The notes: generated from the letters alone by a model not told the origin. Counted from the first letter of the stretch, positions 1 through 9,121 are shown. The stretch is 37,700 nt of DNA from Cryomorphaceae bacterium (GCA_007695365.1 REDV01000099.1:1-37700), one strand, 5' to 3'. Numbers and translations: made by a program.

Positions 1-1556
1 CCGCCAACGGTAAACATTTGCTGTTTTTTGGGTGTAACCAGCAGTACCACCGGCGAAAACCTGCCGCGTCGCACCACCTGACCGCCCAGGGTATCGGGGG
101 CTACCCACCTGAAAATCCTTCCGCTGGGCGCAAAGCCTTCCTGCACATAATCGCCGTTACCCTCACCCACGTTGGAGAAAGACAACCTGAACCGCGCAAG
201 CTCAGCATCGGTGCTGTACACAAACACGCTGTCGTAGCCGAGGCTATCGGTCATGAGGTAGAGCACCTGCTCTGCGTTAAAGGGCACACTGTCAATGGCG
301 GGCACCACCGCGTTTTGAATATCGTTCCCGATGCCCGCCAGAAAAGCGCGATCTTCGGGGGTAAGATCCTGCAGCAGGGGTTGATTTTTGGCGTCCTGCT
401 CAGAATAGACATTGACGTACGCGTCAAATTTCTCGGTGTTTACGCCTGCCGATGCCTGAAACATGGTTCGCGAGAAATTGCGTTCGGAATATTGAAATTC
501 CACCGTGATTCGGCGGTCTTTGGTGATGAGCTGCTGAGGGGTAAAGATGATTTCGGCTGAGTTGTAGTCTATGATGTAGTCGTATTCCTGACCGCGTTGC
601 AGCAAGCGGCCATCGATGTACACGTTTTCGGTACCGGCCAGCACAATGATAAAATCCTCGCCGTCGGCACCGCGCAAACGGTAGGGCCCCTGGTTTCCCT
701 CCTGCCCGAGAACCTGGTTTCGGGCCCACTTACCTTTGGAAATGGCTGCGCTTGCCTGGGTATACACCTGATTGTTTTTGGCAGACTCGGTCTTATCGTT
801 GTTCAGCGGACGCACGGTTTCGAACAGGGCTCCCTGCGCACGTTTGAAATAGGTCATAAAGTACCCGTCGGCGGGTCTGCGAAGCTGAAAATCTCCCACC
901 GTGAGTTTGTTCTGTTCGTTAAAAAACTGGATAAACACCTGATCAAAATCCTGAAGCTGTGCGGTATTTCCCTCGGGCTGAATGGGGATGTTGTTGTCGG
1001 TTACAGATGCCAGTATGTTGATGTCGTCGGTGAGTTTGCCAGCCAAGGAGAGGTTCAGACCTGAGTTCACGGATAGGTCCTGGTTGTTTCCGAAGCCCAC
1101 ACCGCGGGTGATACTTCCGCTTTTCTCAAGGCCGCCAAATGAAAAAATGTTGTTGTCTTCCTTTAGGTCTTCGGGGCGATAAACGAAAGGATTCACACTC
1201 TCTTGCACCGCAGCTTCGATGCGCTCAGCCGATTTATGAAACTGCGGCTGGGTAAAAGCCAGCGGAAACACCCGGTAGTCGAGTCGCAGGGAATCACCGG
1301 GCAAAGACTCATCGAGCCACACAAACAGAGCCTCCACAGGGTCCAGTTCAAAGCGCTCGGTGCTTACGGTATCATGGCCCAGCAGCACCACAAAAGTCTC
1401 AGGCACGATGCTCAGGGTATCAATAACCAATGTATCGTTCTGGCTGATGGCAACATAATGGCTGCGCAGGTTGGAGAAGTCCTGTGCCAGGCAATCCACC
1501 ACCGACCACAGCACCAACAGCACCGCAATTACACACCGACCAGAAAACCGCAACAA
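1..1556 (-). CDS. Large exported surface/outer-membrane protein, 5' part (partial)
   Basis: An uninterrupted reading frame of 518 codons runs off the left edge, so only the N-terminal part is present. It begins with a hydrophobic export signal ending in DCLAQ. The visible part has many beta-type segments and asymmetric motifs such as GTENVYIDGRLLQRG and YDYIIDYNSAEIIFTP, which recall the SprA-like and other large outer-membrane proteins of Bacteroidota. There is no in-frame ATG near the signal peptide: the best starts are TTG at 1556 or 1553, giving (M)LRFSGR. The first in-frame Met lies deep inside the mature protein. The gene is divergent from the TPR gene at 1757. Product identity is unknown to me; that it is exported is well supported, while outer-membrane location is inference. 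Confidence 0.7.
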   Translation of the reverse strand, partial: MLRFSGRCVIAVLLVLWSVVDCLAQDFSNLRSHYVAISQNDTLVIDTLSIVPETFVVLLGHDTVSTERFELDPVEALFVWLDESLPGDSLRLDYRVFPLAFTQPQFHKSAERIEAAVQESVNPFVYRPEDLKEDNNIFSFGGLEKSGSITRGVGFGNNQDLSVNSGLNLSLAGKLTDDINILASVTDNNIPIQPEGNTAQLQDFDQVFIQFFNEQNKLTVGDFQLRRPADGYFMTYFKRAQGALFETVRPLNNDKTESAKNNQVYTQASAAISKGKWARNQVLGQEGNQGPYRLRGADGEDFIIVLAGTENVYIDGRLLQRGQEYDYIIDYNSAEIIFTPQQLITKDRRITVEFQYSERNFSRTMFQASAGVNTEKFDAYVNVYSEQDAKNQPLLQDLTPEDRAFLAGIGNDIQNAVVPAIDSVPFNAEQVLYLMTDSLGYDSVFVYSTDAELARFRLSFSNVGEGNGDYVQEGFAPSGRIFRWVAPDTLGGQVVRRGRFSPVVLLVTPKKQQMFTVG

Positions 1557-1684
1557 ATCAATATTTAGAACTAAAGGTAAATCGAACCAATGGATTTTGG
1601 TGTAAGGGCAGGTTGGTTCGACTTTACTTACGCAGAAACAGGTGTAAAATTATGTTATTACGCCGCCGATTGGCCTTTCTTTTG

Positions 1685-1692
1685 TACCTTGT
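1685..1692 (+). promoter_or_regulatory. Possible -7 box for TPR gene
   Basis: TACCTTGT resembles the Bacteroidota -7 consensus TAnnTTTG and lies 64 nt before the ATG at 1757, in the 200-nt divergent gap. The match is imperfect and no clear -33 TTG is well spaced. Confidence 0.3.
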
Positions 1693-1756
1693 TGCAGTGC
1701 CAATCGCCCTGCGAACGGCGAACAATTGTATCTCTAAACGGGTTGATTTTATACTG

Positions 1757-3001
1757 ATGACCATGCGAATCTTCTTTATTCTCTCATTGGTTTTTGCGCT
1801 GATATCTCACGACCTCAGCGCACAATCTGCTGCGCGACGAACTGCCCGTGAGCTCCTTAAGGAAGCCGACGTGTACCTACGTTTTGGCGATTGGTGGACA
1901 GCACTAGACAAATACACGTCGGCCATTAACGCCGATCAAACATTTGCCGAGGCTTACATGAAAAGAGCCTTGCTCAATGAGAAAATAGGCCGTTTTGAGG
2001 ACGCCATGCGCGACTACAACCGAGCCATTGAAATCAACCCCTACTCGGAGTTTCACTACGACAGGCGGGCCAAACTCAAAATGGTTTCGGGCGATTACCG
2101 CGGAGCCATCGACGATATCACCACTGCCATTTCAATAGCCCCCGACAAACGTGAGTACCGTACCCGAAGGGTGGACGACTACATTGCCATCGGAGAGTAC
2201 CAACGTGCGCTGGAAGACCTCGACACCCTTGCCGTGTACGACACAACGGATGTGCTGGACGATATGCGTATGGCACTCGCCCTTATGCTGATGGGCGAGT
2301 TCAAAGACAGCCGCGATATTCTCCGGAAAATCAATGATACGCACCCCCGGTTTTCGATGGCACACGACATGATTGGCTTGCTATACCTGCGCGAAGGTGA
2401 GTACAAGGATGCTGAGCGCGCCTTCACGCGAGCCATCTCATTGAACCCGGGCTTTGCGCTGGCCTACTACAACCGCTCTGTTGCTTACCGACTGATGGAT
2501 CAACCCAAAAAAGCCATTGACGACCTAAACGAAGCCATTGAAATCGGGCGCAAGCCCTCCAGCGTATATTTCTCCAGAGCCATCATCCGCAAGGAAATGG
2601 GCGACCTCAAAGGCGCTAATGAGGATTACGGCCGTGCGTTGGACATGGACAGCACCTACACCGACGCGTTGTTTAACAGGGCTTTTACCCTGAAACTGCT
2701 GGGTGAATTTAATCACGCACTTGAAGACGCCATGGACCTGGTAGAACTGGAGCCCGAAAGCGCCGAAGCATGGAATCTCAAGGGCAACATCTACATGCTG
2801 TTCGGAAGGTATCAGGATGCCATTTCGGCGTACACCCGCGCCATCAACCTCAACCCCAACCTGCTGGATGCTTTTAGCAACCGCGGTGTAACGTATCTGA
2901 TGATTCATCACCAGCGCATGGCCTGCAACGATCTGGAGCGCGGGGCGTCGGGCGGTCATGCAAAATCACAGGAACTGATGCAGTATTTCTGTGGGAACTG
3001 A
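1757..3001 (+). CDS. Secreted TPR-repeat protein
   Basis: The protein has 414 residues. The frame is open far upstream, but the ATG at 1757 (or 1763) is chosen because it starts a clean signal peptide, MRIFFILSLVFALISHDLSAQ. The rest is about eleven tetratricopeptide repeats with the usual W/Y-A-F/Y pattern, for example repeated units of the form AFTRAISLNPGFALAYYNRS and AISAYTRAINLNPNLLDAFS. TPR arrays are protein-binding scaffolds, here probably in the periplasm or on the cell surface. The C-terminus carries a short Cys-containing tail ending QYFCGN. It is transcribed alone and converges with the ATPase gene at 3029, leaving 27 nt between them. The partner is unknown. Confidence 0.85.
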   Translation: MTMRIFFILSLVFALISHDLSAQSAARRTARELLKEADVYLRFGDWWTALDKYTSAINADQTFAEAYMKRALLNEKIGRFEDAMRDYNRAIEINPYSEFHYDRRAKLKMVSGDYRGAIDDITTAISIAPDKREYRTRRVDDYIAIGEYQRALEDLDTLAVYDTTDVLDDMRMALALMLMGEFKDSRDILRKINDTHPRFSMAHDMIGLLYLREGEYKDAERAFTRAISLNPGFALAYYNRSVAYRLMDQPKKAIDDLNEAIEIGRKPSSVYFSRAIIRKEMGDLKGANEDYGRALDMDSTYTDALFNRAFTLKLLGEFNHALEDAMDLVELEPESAEAWNLKGNIYMLFGRYQDAISAYTRAINLNPNLLDAFSNRGVTYLMIHHQRMACNDLERGASGGHAKSQELMQYFCGN

Positions 3002-3028
3002 TGGGCCAGGCCTCAGGTAAGGACTGGT

Positions 3029-4477
3029 CTACAACGCTATTTGTTCAAATCCCTCCTGCTGTTTCGCCGTGTTAAAACCTATGGAATAGGCATAAGTTGA
3101 AGCCGGAAGAAAGGTAAGTTCCACACCCTTGGCCCGCTTCTTCCCCATGGTTTGAATGGTGGTAACGAGCGCGTCGCTGATCTGGTTCTCTGCACAAAAG
3201 GCCAACAGTGATTTCAATTTAGTTGGGTTTTCAAAATGCTGATCACTCCACTTTATTTCAAGTGCCCACGAAGGCTTCATATTCAATGGGTTCAAATGAA
3301 CCATATCCACCTCACCCTGCGCCCAACGTGCGTAGTACGGAAGCATATTCTGGCGATGCATCCACTGTGCATAGACAGCTGTTTCAACAGACGCACCCAT
3401 CATTTCATTTAATGGGTCAATAGGTGCAAAAAGCGCGCTGCGAATAGACGGATTGGTGAGGTAGATTTTGAATACGTTGTCGCGTTTAAAACGTTTTCCG
3501 CTTTGGTCAATTCGTCTCACGATACGGATCAGAAACGCAGCCTCGAGGTACGACAAGTACTTTTTGATTTTTGACTTGTTTACACCACTTTGCTTACTCA
3601 GGGCCTCAGGCGAAAACTCCTGGGCCGTATTGTACGCGATGGATGTAAAAAAAGCATTCAATTCCTGCACGTCCGTTATCCCATACAAGCTTGGTAGATC
3701 GCGTAGTAAAACTTTGTCCACCAGATCCTGACGTATAAAACGCTGTGGGTCTTTGCGCACCGCTTCCGAAAAAACAGCTTCAGGATAACCACCGTAGTGT
3801 ATATAGTTCAAAAAATGCTCGTTGAACTGACGGATGTCCAAGGCTTCAAAAAAGGGTATTTCCCGGTTGGCATAAAGTATCTGTGCATGCTTAAGAATAG
3901 CTCCCAAGCCCTGCATTTCAATGAACTCATAGAAGGTAACCGGAGGCAGCAAAAAGTCTGAAAACCGCCCTGCTCCGCTTTCCTTGCTCTTGTACTGAAG
4001 TGTGGCCGCAGCTGATCCCGACACAACAAAACGCACATTTCTGTAACTGTCAACAAGGGTTTTCAGATGCACATCCCAATCACGCAGGTACTGAATCTCA
4101 TCAAACACTACGTACCAACCCTCCTGATCATCAGGGAACCCGGCAGCAGCTTTTGCCAATGAAAAAAGCTCCTCCAGCCCCATACCGGTATAGACAGGAC
4201 TTTCAATGGTGATGAAAATAATTTTGCGCGGCAACACTCCTTCTTCCAAAAGCGACTGAACCCAATGCTGAAGCAACACGGTTTTACCTACTCTACGCGG
4301 CCCCATTAGCACCACTGACCTGTTCACCTCGAGATTTCCAGCCAGCTTGCAGAAAGGTTGGAAATACATCCTGCGGGGCATGGAAGTGTAATGCTCGTCA
4401 ACCCTGGCAGTGCTCCACCAGGGGTTTTCAAAACGCAGTCGGTCGAGCACTTGCTCTTTGGCTATTTTCCGCAACAC
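3029..4477 (-). CDS. AAA_14/DUF4143 family ATPase
   Basis: The protein has 482 residues. A P-loop GPRRVGKT lies at 59-66, a Walker B VVFDE at 123-127 and a sensor-like SGSAA at 153-157, followed by a C-terminal half of the DUF4143 type with a nuclease-like ending that includes ALEIKWSD. This is the standard layout of the widespread bacterial and archaeal AAA_14-DUF4143 proteins, whose physiological role is not settled. It stands alone in opposite orientation to the TPR gene and is followed upstream by an AT-richer stretch (4478-4597). By eye its codon use is less GC-rich than its neighbours, so recent acquisition is possible but not computed. It is complete. Confidence 0.88.
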   Translation of the reverse strand: MLRKIAKEQVLDRLRFENPWWSTARVDEHYTSMPRRMYFQPFCKLAGNLEVNRSVVLMGPRRVGKTVLLQHWVQSLLEEGVLPRKIIFITIESPVYTGMGLEELFSLAKAAAGFPDDQEGWYVVFDEIQYLRDWDVHLKTLVDSYRNVRFVVSGSAAATLQYKSKESGAGRFSDFLLPPVTFYEFIEMQGLGAILKHAQILYANREIPFFEALDIRQFNEHFLNYIHYGGYPEAVFSEAVRKDPQRFIRQDLVDKVLLRDLPSLYGITDVQELNAFFTSIAYNTAQEFSPEALSKQSGVNKSKIKKYLSYLEAAFLIRIVRRIDQSGKRFKRDNVFKIYLTNPSIRSALFAPIDPLNEMMGASVETAVYAQWMHRQNMLPYYARWAQGEVDMVHLNPLNMKPSWALEIKWSDQHFENPTKLKSLLAFCAENQISDALVTTIQTMGKKRAKGVELTFLPASTYAYSIGFNTAKQQEGFEQIAL

Positions 4478-4597
4478 AATTGTTTATTTCCTCCAAAAAT
4501 ACGAAATAAGCATCTTTCACGGAGCTTATTTTGGCTTTTTTCGCGATTTAAGCAAAAACAGAGGGATTTTAATGTTTAGTTGCGGAAATCGCAGAGA

Positions 4598-6508
4598 CTA
4601 ATTTACAGGCTCTATTCGCTCAATGACATCGCCTTCGCAAAGCTCCCAAACCACATCCATTCCGGATACCACCGCACCGATAATACTGTAACGTCCGTCG
4701 AGGTGCGGCGTGGTTCGATGGGTGATAAACCACTGGGTGCTTTCGGTGTCTTTTCCGGCCGATGCCATACCCACCACTCCGGGCCCGTAGTGAATGGGAC
4801 TCAGCTCGGTGCGAAGCAATTCATTGCCGCTGCCGTAACCATCTCCCCGCGGACAACCTGCCTGCACCACAAAATTGGGAACCACGCGGTGAAACGCTTT
4901 TCCGTTGTAAAATCCCTGGTTCATCCATCGCAGGATGTTCGACACCGTGGCAGGCGCGTCCTGATCGAGCAGCACCACCCGAATGGTTCCGCGAGTGGTA
5001 TGGATATCCAGTTCCGGATGGGCGCCGGATGCCGCCAGCTCCTCCCAGCGAATGGGCGCATAACTCAGTTCAGGCTGAGGCATGGCCCTATGGCCCTGTA
5101 ATACACGCAGATCATTGAGAGCAAGCCAGGCTTCCACATCTTCGGGAAGAGTCATGGTATTCATCAACGGCAGGGCATCGAAATCTTCAAGGCATACCAA
5201 CAACTCCTGTTGTTCGGCAAGGTGCTGCGCGAGCATGGCCACCATACCGGGGTCTGCACGCTGCCATACCTTGTCTGCGACGTGCTGCAACGGTTCACAA
5301 CCCGGAGCGTTGTCCTTCCATCTGTACAATTGCACATTTAATGCCCGCGATGCCAACACAACATCGGGTTCGTGCAACAGGGAGTCAAGTACCGCATGAG
5401 CACCTTGCCACCAGCGCAAAGCGTGCATAAGGTGGAGTTTTTCGGGGGCATCTGAAACCTTCAATCTTCGGAGAAGTTCGTCGGGCTCTTCACCCGCGCG
5501 AAGCAGCGCTGCCAGCAAAGCGCTTCGCACCGAGGGCTCGGGATGCGCCACAGATTGCTGTCTTGCCCGCTGTATCGGCAGCAAATCGGGGTGTTCCACA
5601 AAAAAGCGCGCGGCCTCGTGAGCCACATTGGGGTTTCCGTCAAACAGGCTTTCTGCCACGGTTTCCTCACCCTGCCCTATTTGCGCCAGTGAGCGAATGG
5701 CGTGTACGCGCACCCCGGGGTGGCGGTCATGCACGGTAAGAGCCTCAAGCACTTCACGGCGGTCGGGAAGTTCGTGTTTTCCGAGCGCCAACGCAGCCGC
5801 CATGCGAACCTCTGCCGAAGGATCGGTTACGGCCACATTGAGCAGGCGCTCCAATCCACCCCAGGTTTCGGTAGCGGCAAAGCGACTGAAATACGACGCT
5901 GCGGCCAACCGCGAATCTTCAAAGTCGGAAGCGAGTACCGACGCCATCCACCGGGCATGGTCATCGTTTGTTGCCCCCCGCAGCGCAAGGTGATACATTC
6001 CCCATGCCATACCCGCCTCGTCGAACAAAAAGCGAGGCTGGTAATCCAACAGGAAATGGGCCGCCTCGGGCGAACCGGTTTTACCGAGGGCTTCCAGTGC
6101 TTCGGTGCGCACCACGGTGGTGGTGTCAGCCTGAATCAATTGTACCAGGGCAGGAGCGGCGTCCATATGAAAAAGCTGTCCCAACGCAAAGGCGGCCATC
6201 ATGCGCACCTCTGGTTCGGCATCCCGCGACGCCCCGGCCAGGGCCTCAAGCGCGCCGATGTCCTGCACAGAGCCAAAAGCCATAACTGCTTCAGAGCGGT
6301 AGTAGGGGTCGTCGTGATCCAGGTAGGTCAACAAGGCACGGGTTTGCCGCAGGTGCTTCAGGTTGTGAATATCGCGGAGCTGCTCATCAGCCCATTTTCC
6401 GGGATCTCTGTCTGGCGCAGGGTAATCGTCGTGTTCGGAAGAACCACAAGCGCTTAGCACTGCCATGAAGCACCCCAGCCAAAACCATCGGTATTGCATA
6501 TACAACAT
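4598..6508 (-). CDS. Lipoprotein with HEAT-like repeats and C-terminal cyclophilin domain
   Basis: The protein has 636 residues from ATG 6508; ATG 6499 is an equally good start. The N-terminus is a lipoprotein signal with LSAC and Cys21. Residues about 35-430 form HEAT-like helical repeats with patterns such as DPSAEVRMAAALALGK. Residues 499-636 are a peptidyl-prolyl cis-trans isomerase of the cyclophilin type. It keeps the key FHRVVPNFVVQAG segment, with the catalytic Arg near 541 and Gln near 549, and the LDGRYSIIG strand, with His in place of the usual Trp as in many bacterial forms. It probably assists folding of exported proteins at a membrane, with the repeats binding clients or partners; that role is inference. 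A longer frame to 6553 is rejected because the promoter lies inside it. Confidence 0.87.
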   Translation of the reverse strand: MLYMQYRWFWLGCFMAVLSACGSSEHDDYPAPDRDPGKWADEQLRDIHNLKHLRQTRALLTYLDHDDPYYRSEAVMAFGSVQDIGALEALAGASRDAEPEVRMMAAFALGQLFHMDAAPALVQLIQADTTTVVRTEALEALGKTGSPEAAHFLLDYQPRFLFDEAGMAWGMYHLALRGATNDDHARWMASVLASDFEDSRLAAASYFSRFAATETWGGLERLLNVAVTDPSAEVRMAAALALGKHELPDRREVLEALTVHDRHPGVRVHAIRSLAQIGQGEETVAESLFDGNPNVAHEAARFFVEHPDLLPIQRARQQSVAHPEPSVRSALLAALLRAGEEPDELLRRLKVSDAPEKLHLMHALRWWQGAHAVLDSLLHEPDVVLASRALNVQLYRWKDNAPGCEPLQHVADKVWQRADPGMVAMLAQHLAEQQELLVCLEDFDALPLMNTMTLPEDVEAWLALNDLRVLQGHRAMPQPELSYAPIRWEELAASGAHPELDIHTTRGTIRVVLLDQDAPATVSNILRWMNQGFYNGKAFHRVVPNFVVQAGCPRGDGYGSGNELLRTELSPIHYGPGVVGMASAGKDTESTQWFITHRTTPHLDGRYSIIGAVVSGMDVVWELCEGDVIERIEPVN

Positions 6509-6514
6509 TTTGGC

Positions 6515-6522
6515 GCAAGGTA
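6515..6522 (-). promoter_or_regulatory. -7 box for HEAT-cyclophilin gene
   Basis: TACCTTGC, a variant of TAnnTTTG, ends 6 nt before the ATG at 6508. Such spacing puts the transcript start at or next to the start codon. It is divergent from the box at 6599. Confidence 0.5.
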
Positions 6523-6598
6523 AGCCGAATGACCGACAAAACCCGCGGGCCACCTGAGATGTTAAACATCAAAAAGCACAAGCCACAGGCCTTTTCGC

Positions 6599-6606
6599 TA
6601 CCTTCG
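6599..6606 (+). promoter_or_regulatory. -7 box for epimerase gene
   Basis: TACCTTCG ends 5 nt before the ATG at 6612, so the mRNA is probably leaderless or nearly so. Confidence 0.5.
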
Positions 6607-6611
6607 CCACC

Positions 6612-7610
6612 ATGATTTTTGTAACCGGCGGCACCGGCATTCTGGGAGCACAATTGCTCTGCGACCTCGCCCAACAGGGCCACAGCATTCGCGCCATGAA
6701 GCGGAGCACAAGCGATGTGGACTGGGTGAGAAAGGTGTTTCACTTTAACCAACTAGAAGACCTTTGGAACCGCGTTGAATGGGTGGATGGCGACCTGTTG
6801 GATATCATCGGTTTAGAGGAGCTGACAAGCGGCTGCACACAAGTGTATCACGCGGCGGCAGTGGTGAGTTTTCAGGCCGGTGACGAACAAAAACTTCTCA
6901 CCCACAACATAGAAGGCACGGCCAACATGGTGAATGCCTGTATGGCCAGCGGCGTGCAAAAGCTCTGTTACGCCAGTTCCATTGCTGTGTTTGGTCGCGA
7001 GCCCAACCGCGGAGTGGTAAACGAAGAAGCCCAGTGGAAGCGAACCCCGCACAACAGCAACTACGCCATCAGCAAGTACGGCGCAGAGCGAGAAGTATGG
7101 CGCGGAACGGAAGAAGGCCTCAACGCTGTGATTGTGAATCCATCGGTAATTGTGGGCCCGTGTAAGTGGGATTACAGTTCCGGGGTGTTGTTCAGAAGCG
7201 TGCGAAACGGCCTTCCGTTTTATACCCTCGGCACCAACGGATTTGTGGATGTACGCGATGTAAGTAAAGCTATGATCTCGCTGATGAACAGTGATATCCG
7301 CAATGAGCGATTTATACTGAACGGCGGCAACGTGGTTTTTCAGGATTTCTTCAACATGGTGGCAGACTCGCTTCAGAAGAAACGTCCGCATATCTACGCC
7401 CGTCCGTGGATGAGTGCCATCGCCTGGAGGGTGATGAAACCATGGGGTTGGATTACCGGTAAATCCCCGGCCATAACCAAAGAATCGGTAGGTACGGCCC
7501 ACATGACCTCTCTATACAGCAGCCAAAAAATTGAAAAAAGGCTCGGGTTTGCGTTTACGCCCATTGAGGACGCTGTTGAGCGTACAGCGGGATTTTTGAC
7601 AATGCGGTGA
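6612..7610 (+). CDS. NAD(P)-dependent epimerase/dehydratase (extended SDR)
   Basis: The protein has 332 residues. It begins directly with the Rossmann fold: MIFVTGGTGILG gives the TGxxGxxG nucleotide motif. The catalytic set is visible, with Ser at 122-123 (YASSIAVFG) and Tyr151-x3-Lys155 (NYAISKYGAE). The layout resembles the dihydroflavonol-4-reductase / 3-beta-HSD-like branch of extended short-chain dehydrogenases. The substrate cannot be told; sugar nucleotides, sterol-like or polyketide-like alcohols are all possible. It is cytoplasmic, monocistronic and divergent from the HEAT-cyclophilin gene, with only 103 nt between start codons. The 283 nt after it hold no gene I can support, only the promoter of the next gene. 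Confidence 0.9.
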   Translation: MIFVTGGTGILGAQLLCDLAQQGHSIRAMKRSTSDVDWVRKVFHFNQLEDLWNRVEWVDGDLLDIIGLEELTSGCTQVYHAAAVVSFQAGDEQKLLTHNIEGTANMVNACMASGVQKLCYASSIAVFGREPNRGVVNEEAQWKRTPHNSNYAISKYGAEREVWRGTEEGLNAVIVNPSVIVGPCKWDYSSGVLFRSVRNGLPFYTLGTNGFVDVRDVSKAMISLMNSDIRNERFILNGGNVVFQDFFNMVADSLQKKRPHIYARPWMSAIAWRVMKPWGWITGKSPAITKESVGTAHMTSLYSSQKIEKRLGFAFTPIEDAVERTAGFLTMR

Positions 7611-7882
7611 TTGGGCGATTAGATGATGTTAAAAATTGACGATGTGCATATTAGCCGATTCCGGCATTCCATATGTGCGCCCTTTTGACTTGCCAATCCT
7701 GGAAAACTGCTCGTTTGGACCTTCACGATAATCAACACCGCAAATTTGTCCACTCAGAGCCTCAGCGAAGAGTCTCAGCGCACGATGTAATGATTTGATC
7801 AATCCTCAAGCAACTAATCCAACCGACATGAAAATTACGTTAACACCGAAGTCGGGCTATACTAACTTCATGCACCGATTAG

Positions 7883-7890
7883 TACCTTGC
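7883..7890 (+). promoter_or_regulatory. -7 box immediately before lipoprotein start
   Basis: TACCTTGC is followed by only three bases (ATC) and then ATG 7894. The same octamer precedes the cyclophilin and M61 genes. With this spacing transcription would begin at or near the A of the ATG. Confidence 0.45.
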
Positions 7891-7893
7891 ATC

Positions 7894-8856
7894 ATGTTTC
7901 ATTTTCGCCGGTTTTTTGTATTTGCAACAGTATTCGCAGTGTTGGTATCAGGGAGCTGCAAGCGCGACGAAGAAGACCCGGAGAACGCTCATATGTGGGT
8001 GTTCGATTACTCTGTAAACAACCTCGAAACACTCACCACCTTTGAGCACAACGCATCCATGGGAGGCCCCATCAATCAATCTGCTTTGGTGGAAGCCTCG
8101 GGTGTGGCAGTGAGCAGGCAGAATCCCAATTGGGTTTGGTCGCACAATGACGCCGGTCACCCCAACCGCATTTACCTGCTCGATGAATTTGGGCAAGACC
8201 GCGGAACCTTTGTTCTGAACGGAGCCCACAGCCGCGACTACGAAGATATTTGTATCGGGCCCGGACCGCAGGCAGGCGTAAACTACATTTACCTCGGAGA
8301 TATTGGCGACAACCACGCGCAATTCGAATACATTGTGGTGTACCGTTTTCCTGAACCGGATATCCAAACAGGATCACCGGGCGGACTCACGCAAATCAAC
8401 GCCGGCCAGATAGAGCGGTTTGAGTTTGTTTATCCCAACGGGCCTCGCGATGCAGAAACATTGATGATAGACCCGCTTACCCTAGACCTTTATATAGTGA
8501 GTAAGCGCGAAGCAAAATCGCTGATTTACCGAGCAAGCCACCCCTACAGTTTTACTCAGCGCAACACCCTTGAGTTGTTGGCTCAGTTGCCCTTTAACAG
8601 AGCGCTGGGCGGCGACATCTCGGATGATGGTCTTCACATTGCAGTCAAAGACGACGACCGCATTTTTTACTGGAACCGCGACCCAACAGAGAGCATTGTT
8701 CAGGCCATGTCGCGCCAACCGCGTTTACTGCCTTACATCCCGGAGCCACAGGGAGAAAGTTTTGGCTGGACTCCCGGTGCAACGGGTTATGTGACCCTGA
8801 GCGAACAAGCGGGTTCCACAGCGCCGGTGTTGTATCATTATACAGCTACGGATTAA
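7894..8856 (+). CDS. Predicted surface lipoprotein, beta-propeller-like
   Basis: The protein has 320 residues. The ATG at 7894 starts a signal peptide ending VSGSC (Cys22); the frame is open upstream, but a promoter lies there. The residues after the Cys, KRDEED, match the Lys plus acidic pattern of the lipoprotein export signal known from Capnocytophaga and Flavobacterium, which directs lipoproteins to the cell surface. The mature part has motifs WVWSHNDAG, RDYEDICIG and YLGDIGDNH, repeated acidic turns and aromatic strands that suggest a beta-propeller, perhaps metal-binding. I recognise the style (a conserved Bacteroidota hypothetical) but no function. It is followed by a 272-nt gap holding only an inverted repeat and the promoter of the next gene. 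Confidence 0.8.
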   Translation: MFHFRRFFVFATVFAVLVSGSCKRDEEDPENAHMWVFDYSVNNLETLTTFEHNASMGGPINQSALVEASGVAVSRQNPNWVWSHNDAGHPNRIYLLDEFGQDRGTFVLNGAHSRDYEDICIGPGPQAGVNYIYLGDIGDNHAQFEYIVVYRFPEPDIQTGSPGGLTQINAGQIERFEFVYPNGPRDAETLMIDPLTLDLYIVSKREAKSLIYRASHPYSFTQRNTLELLAQLPFNRALGGDISDDGLHIAVKDDDRIFYWNRDPTESIVQAMSRQPRLLPYIPEPQGESFGWTPGATGYVTLSEQAGSTAPVLYHYTATD

Positions 8857-8970
8857 GGCTCAGCCCCCTAAAGCACTGACAATTTCGGTTTTCGGTTGAA
8901 TGAAGAGTGCTATAGCAAAGGCTTAACGGGTGAAAAGATTGATAAGCCTCCGAACCCTGAGCACAAAAGC

Positions 8971-8984
8971 AGGCGGGACCGCCT
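8971..8984. repeat. Short GC-rich inverted repeat
   Basis: AGGCGGGACCGCCT is a perfect inverted repeat (arms AGGCGG and CCGCCT) in the gap before the MntP-like gene. No U-run follows, so it is not a typical terminator; it could be an operator or chance. Confidence 0.3.
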
Positions 8985-9113
8985 TGAATACTCCAGCGCA
9001 GCGGTACGCTTCGCCAAACAGAGTTTTTTGAATCTGTGAAGCGAACTACAATGCCCCACCTATTTACTTCCGGCACGGAGCAAAACCGGTTTGGAGATTC
9101 CGGTGGCAGTGTC

Positions 9114-9121
9114 TTTCTTTG
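9114..9121 (+). promoter_or_regulatory. Possible -7 box for MntP-like gene
   Basis: TTTCTTTG matches TAnnTTTG except at position 2 and ends 7 nt before the ATG at 9129, in line with the close spacing seen at other genes here. It supports 9129 over the upstream ATG at 9036. Confidence 0.35.

Noticed and set aside
18-1568. Forward-strand frames between 18 and 1568
   Set aside because: They lie opposite the long reverse frame with a signal peptide and coherent protein composition, and have His/Arg/Gln-rich shadow-type translations.
1484-1756. N-terminal extension of the TPR protein
   Set aside because: The extra 91 codons have no conserved features and precede a clear signal peptide at 1757; they cover the divergent promoter region.
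3029-4477. Defence system ATPase
   Set aside because: The gene stands alone with no nuclease, methylase or toxin partner, and AAA_14/DUF4143 proteins occur widely without defence context.
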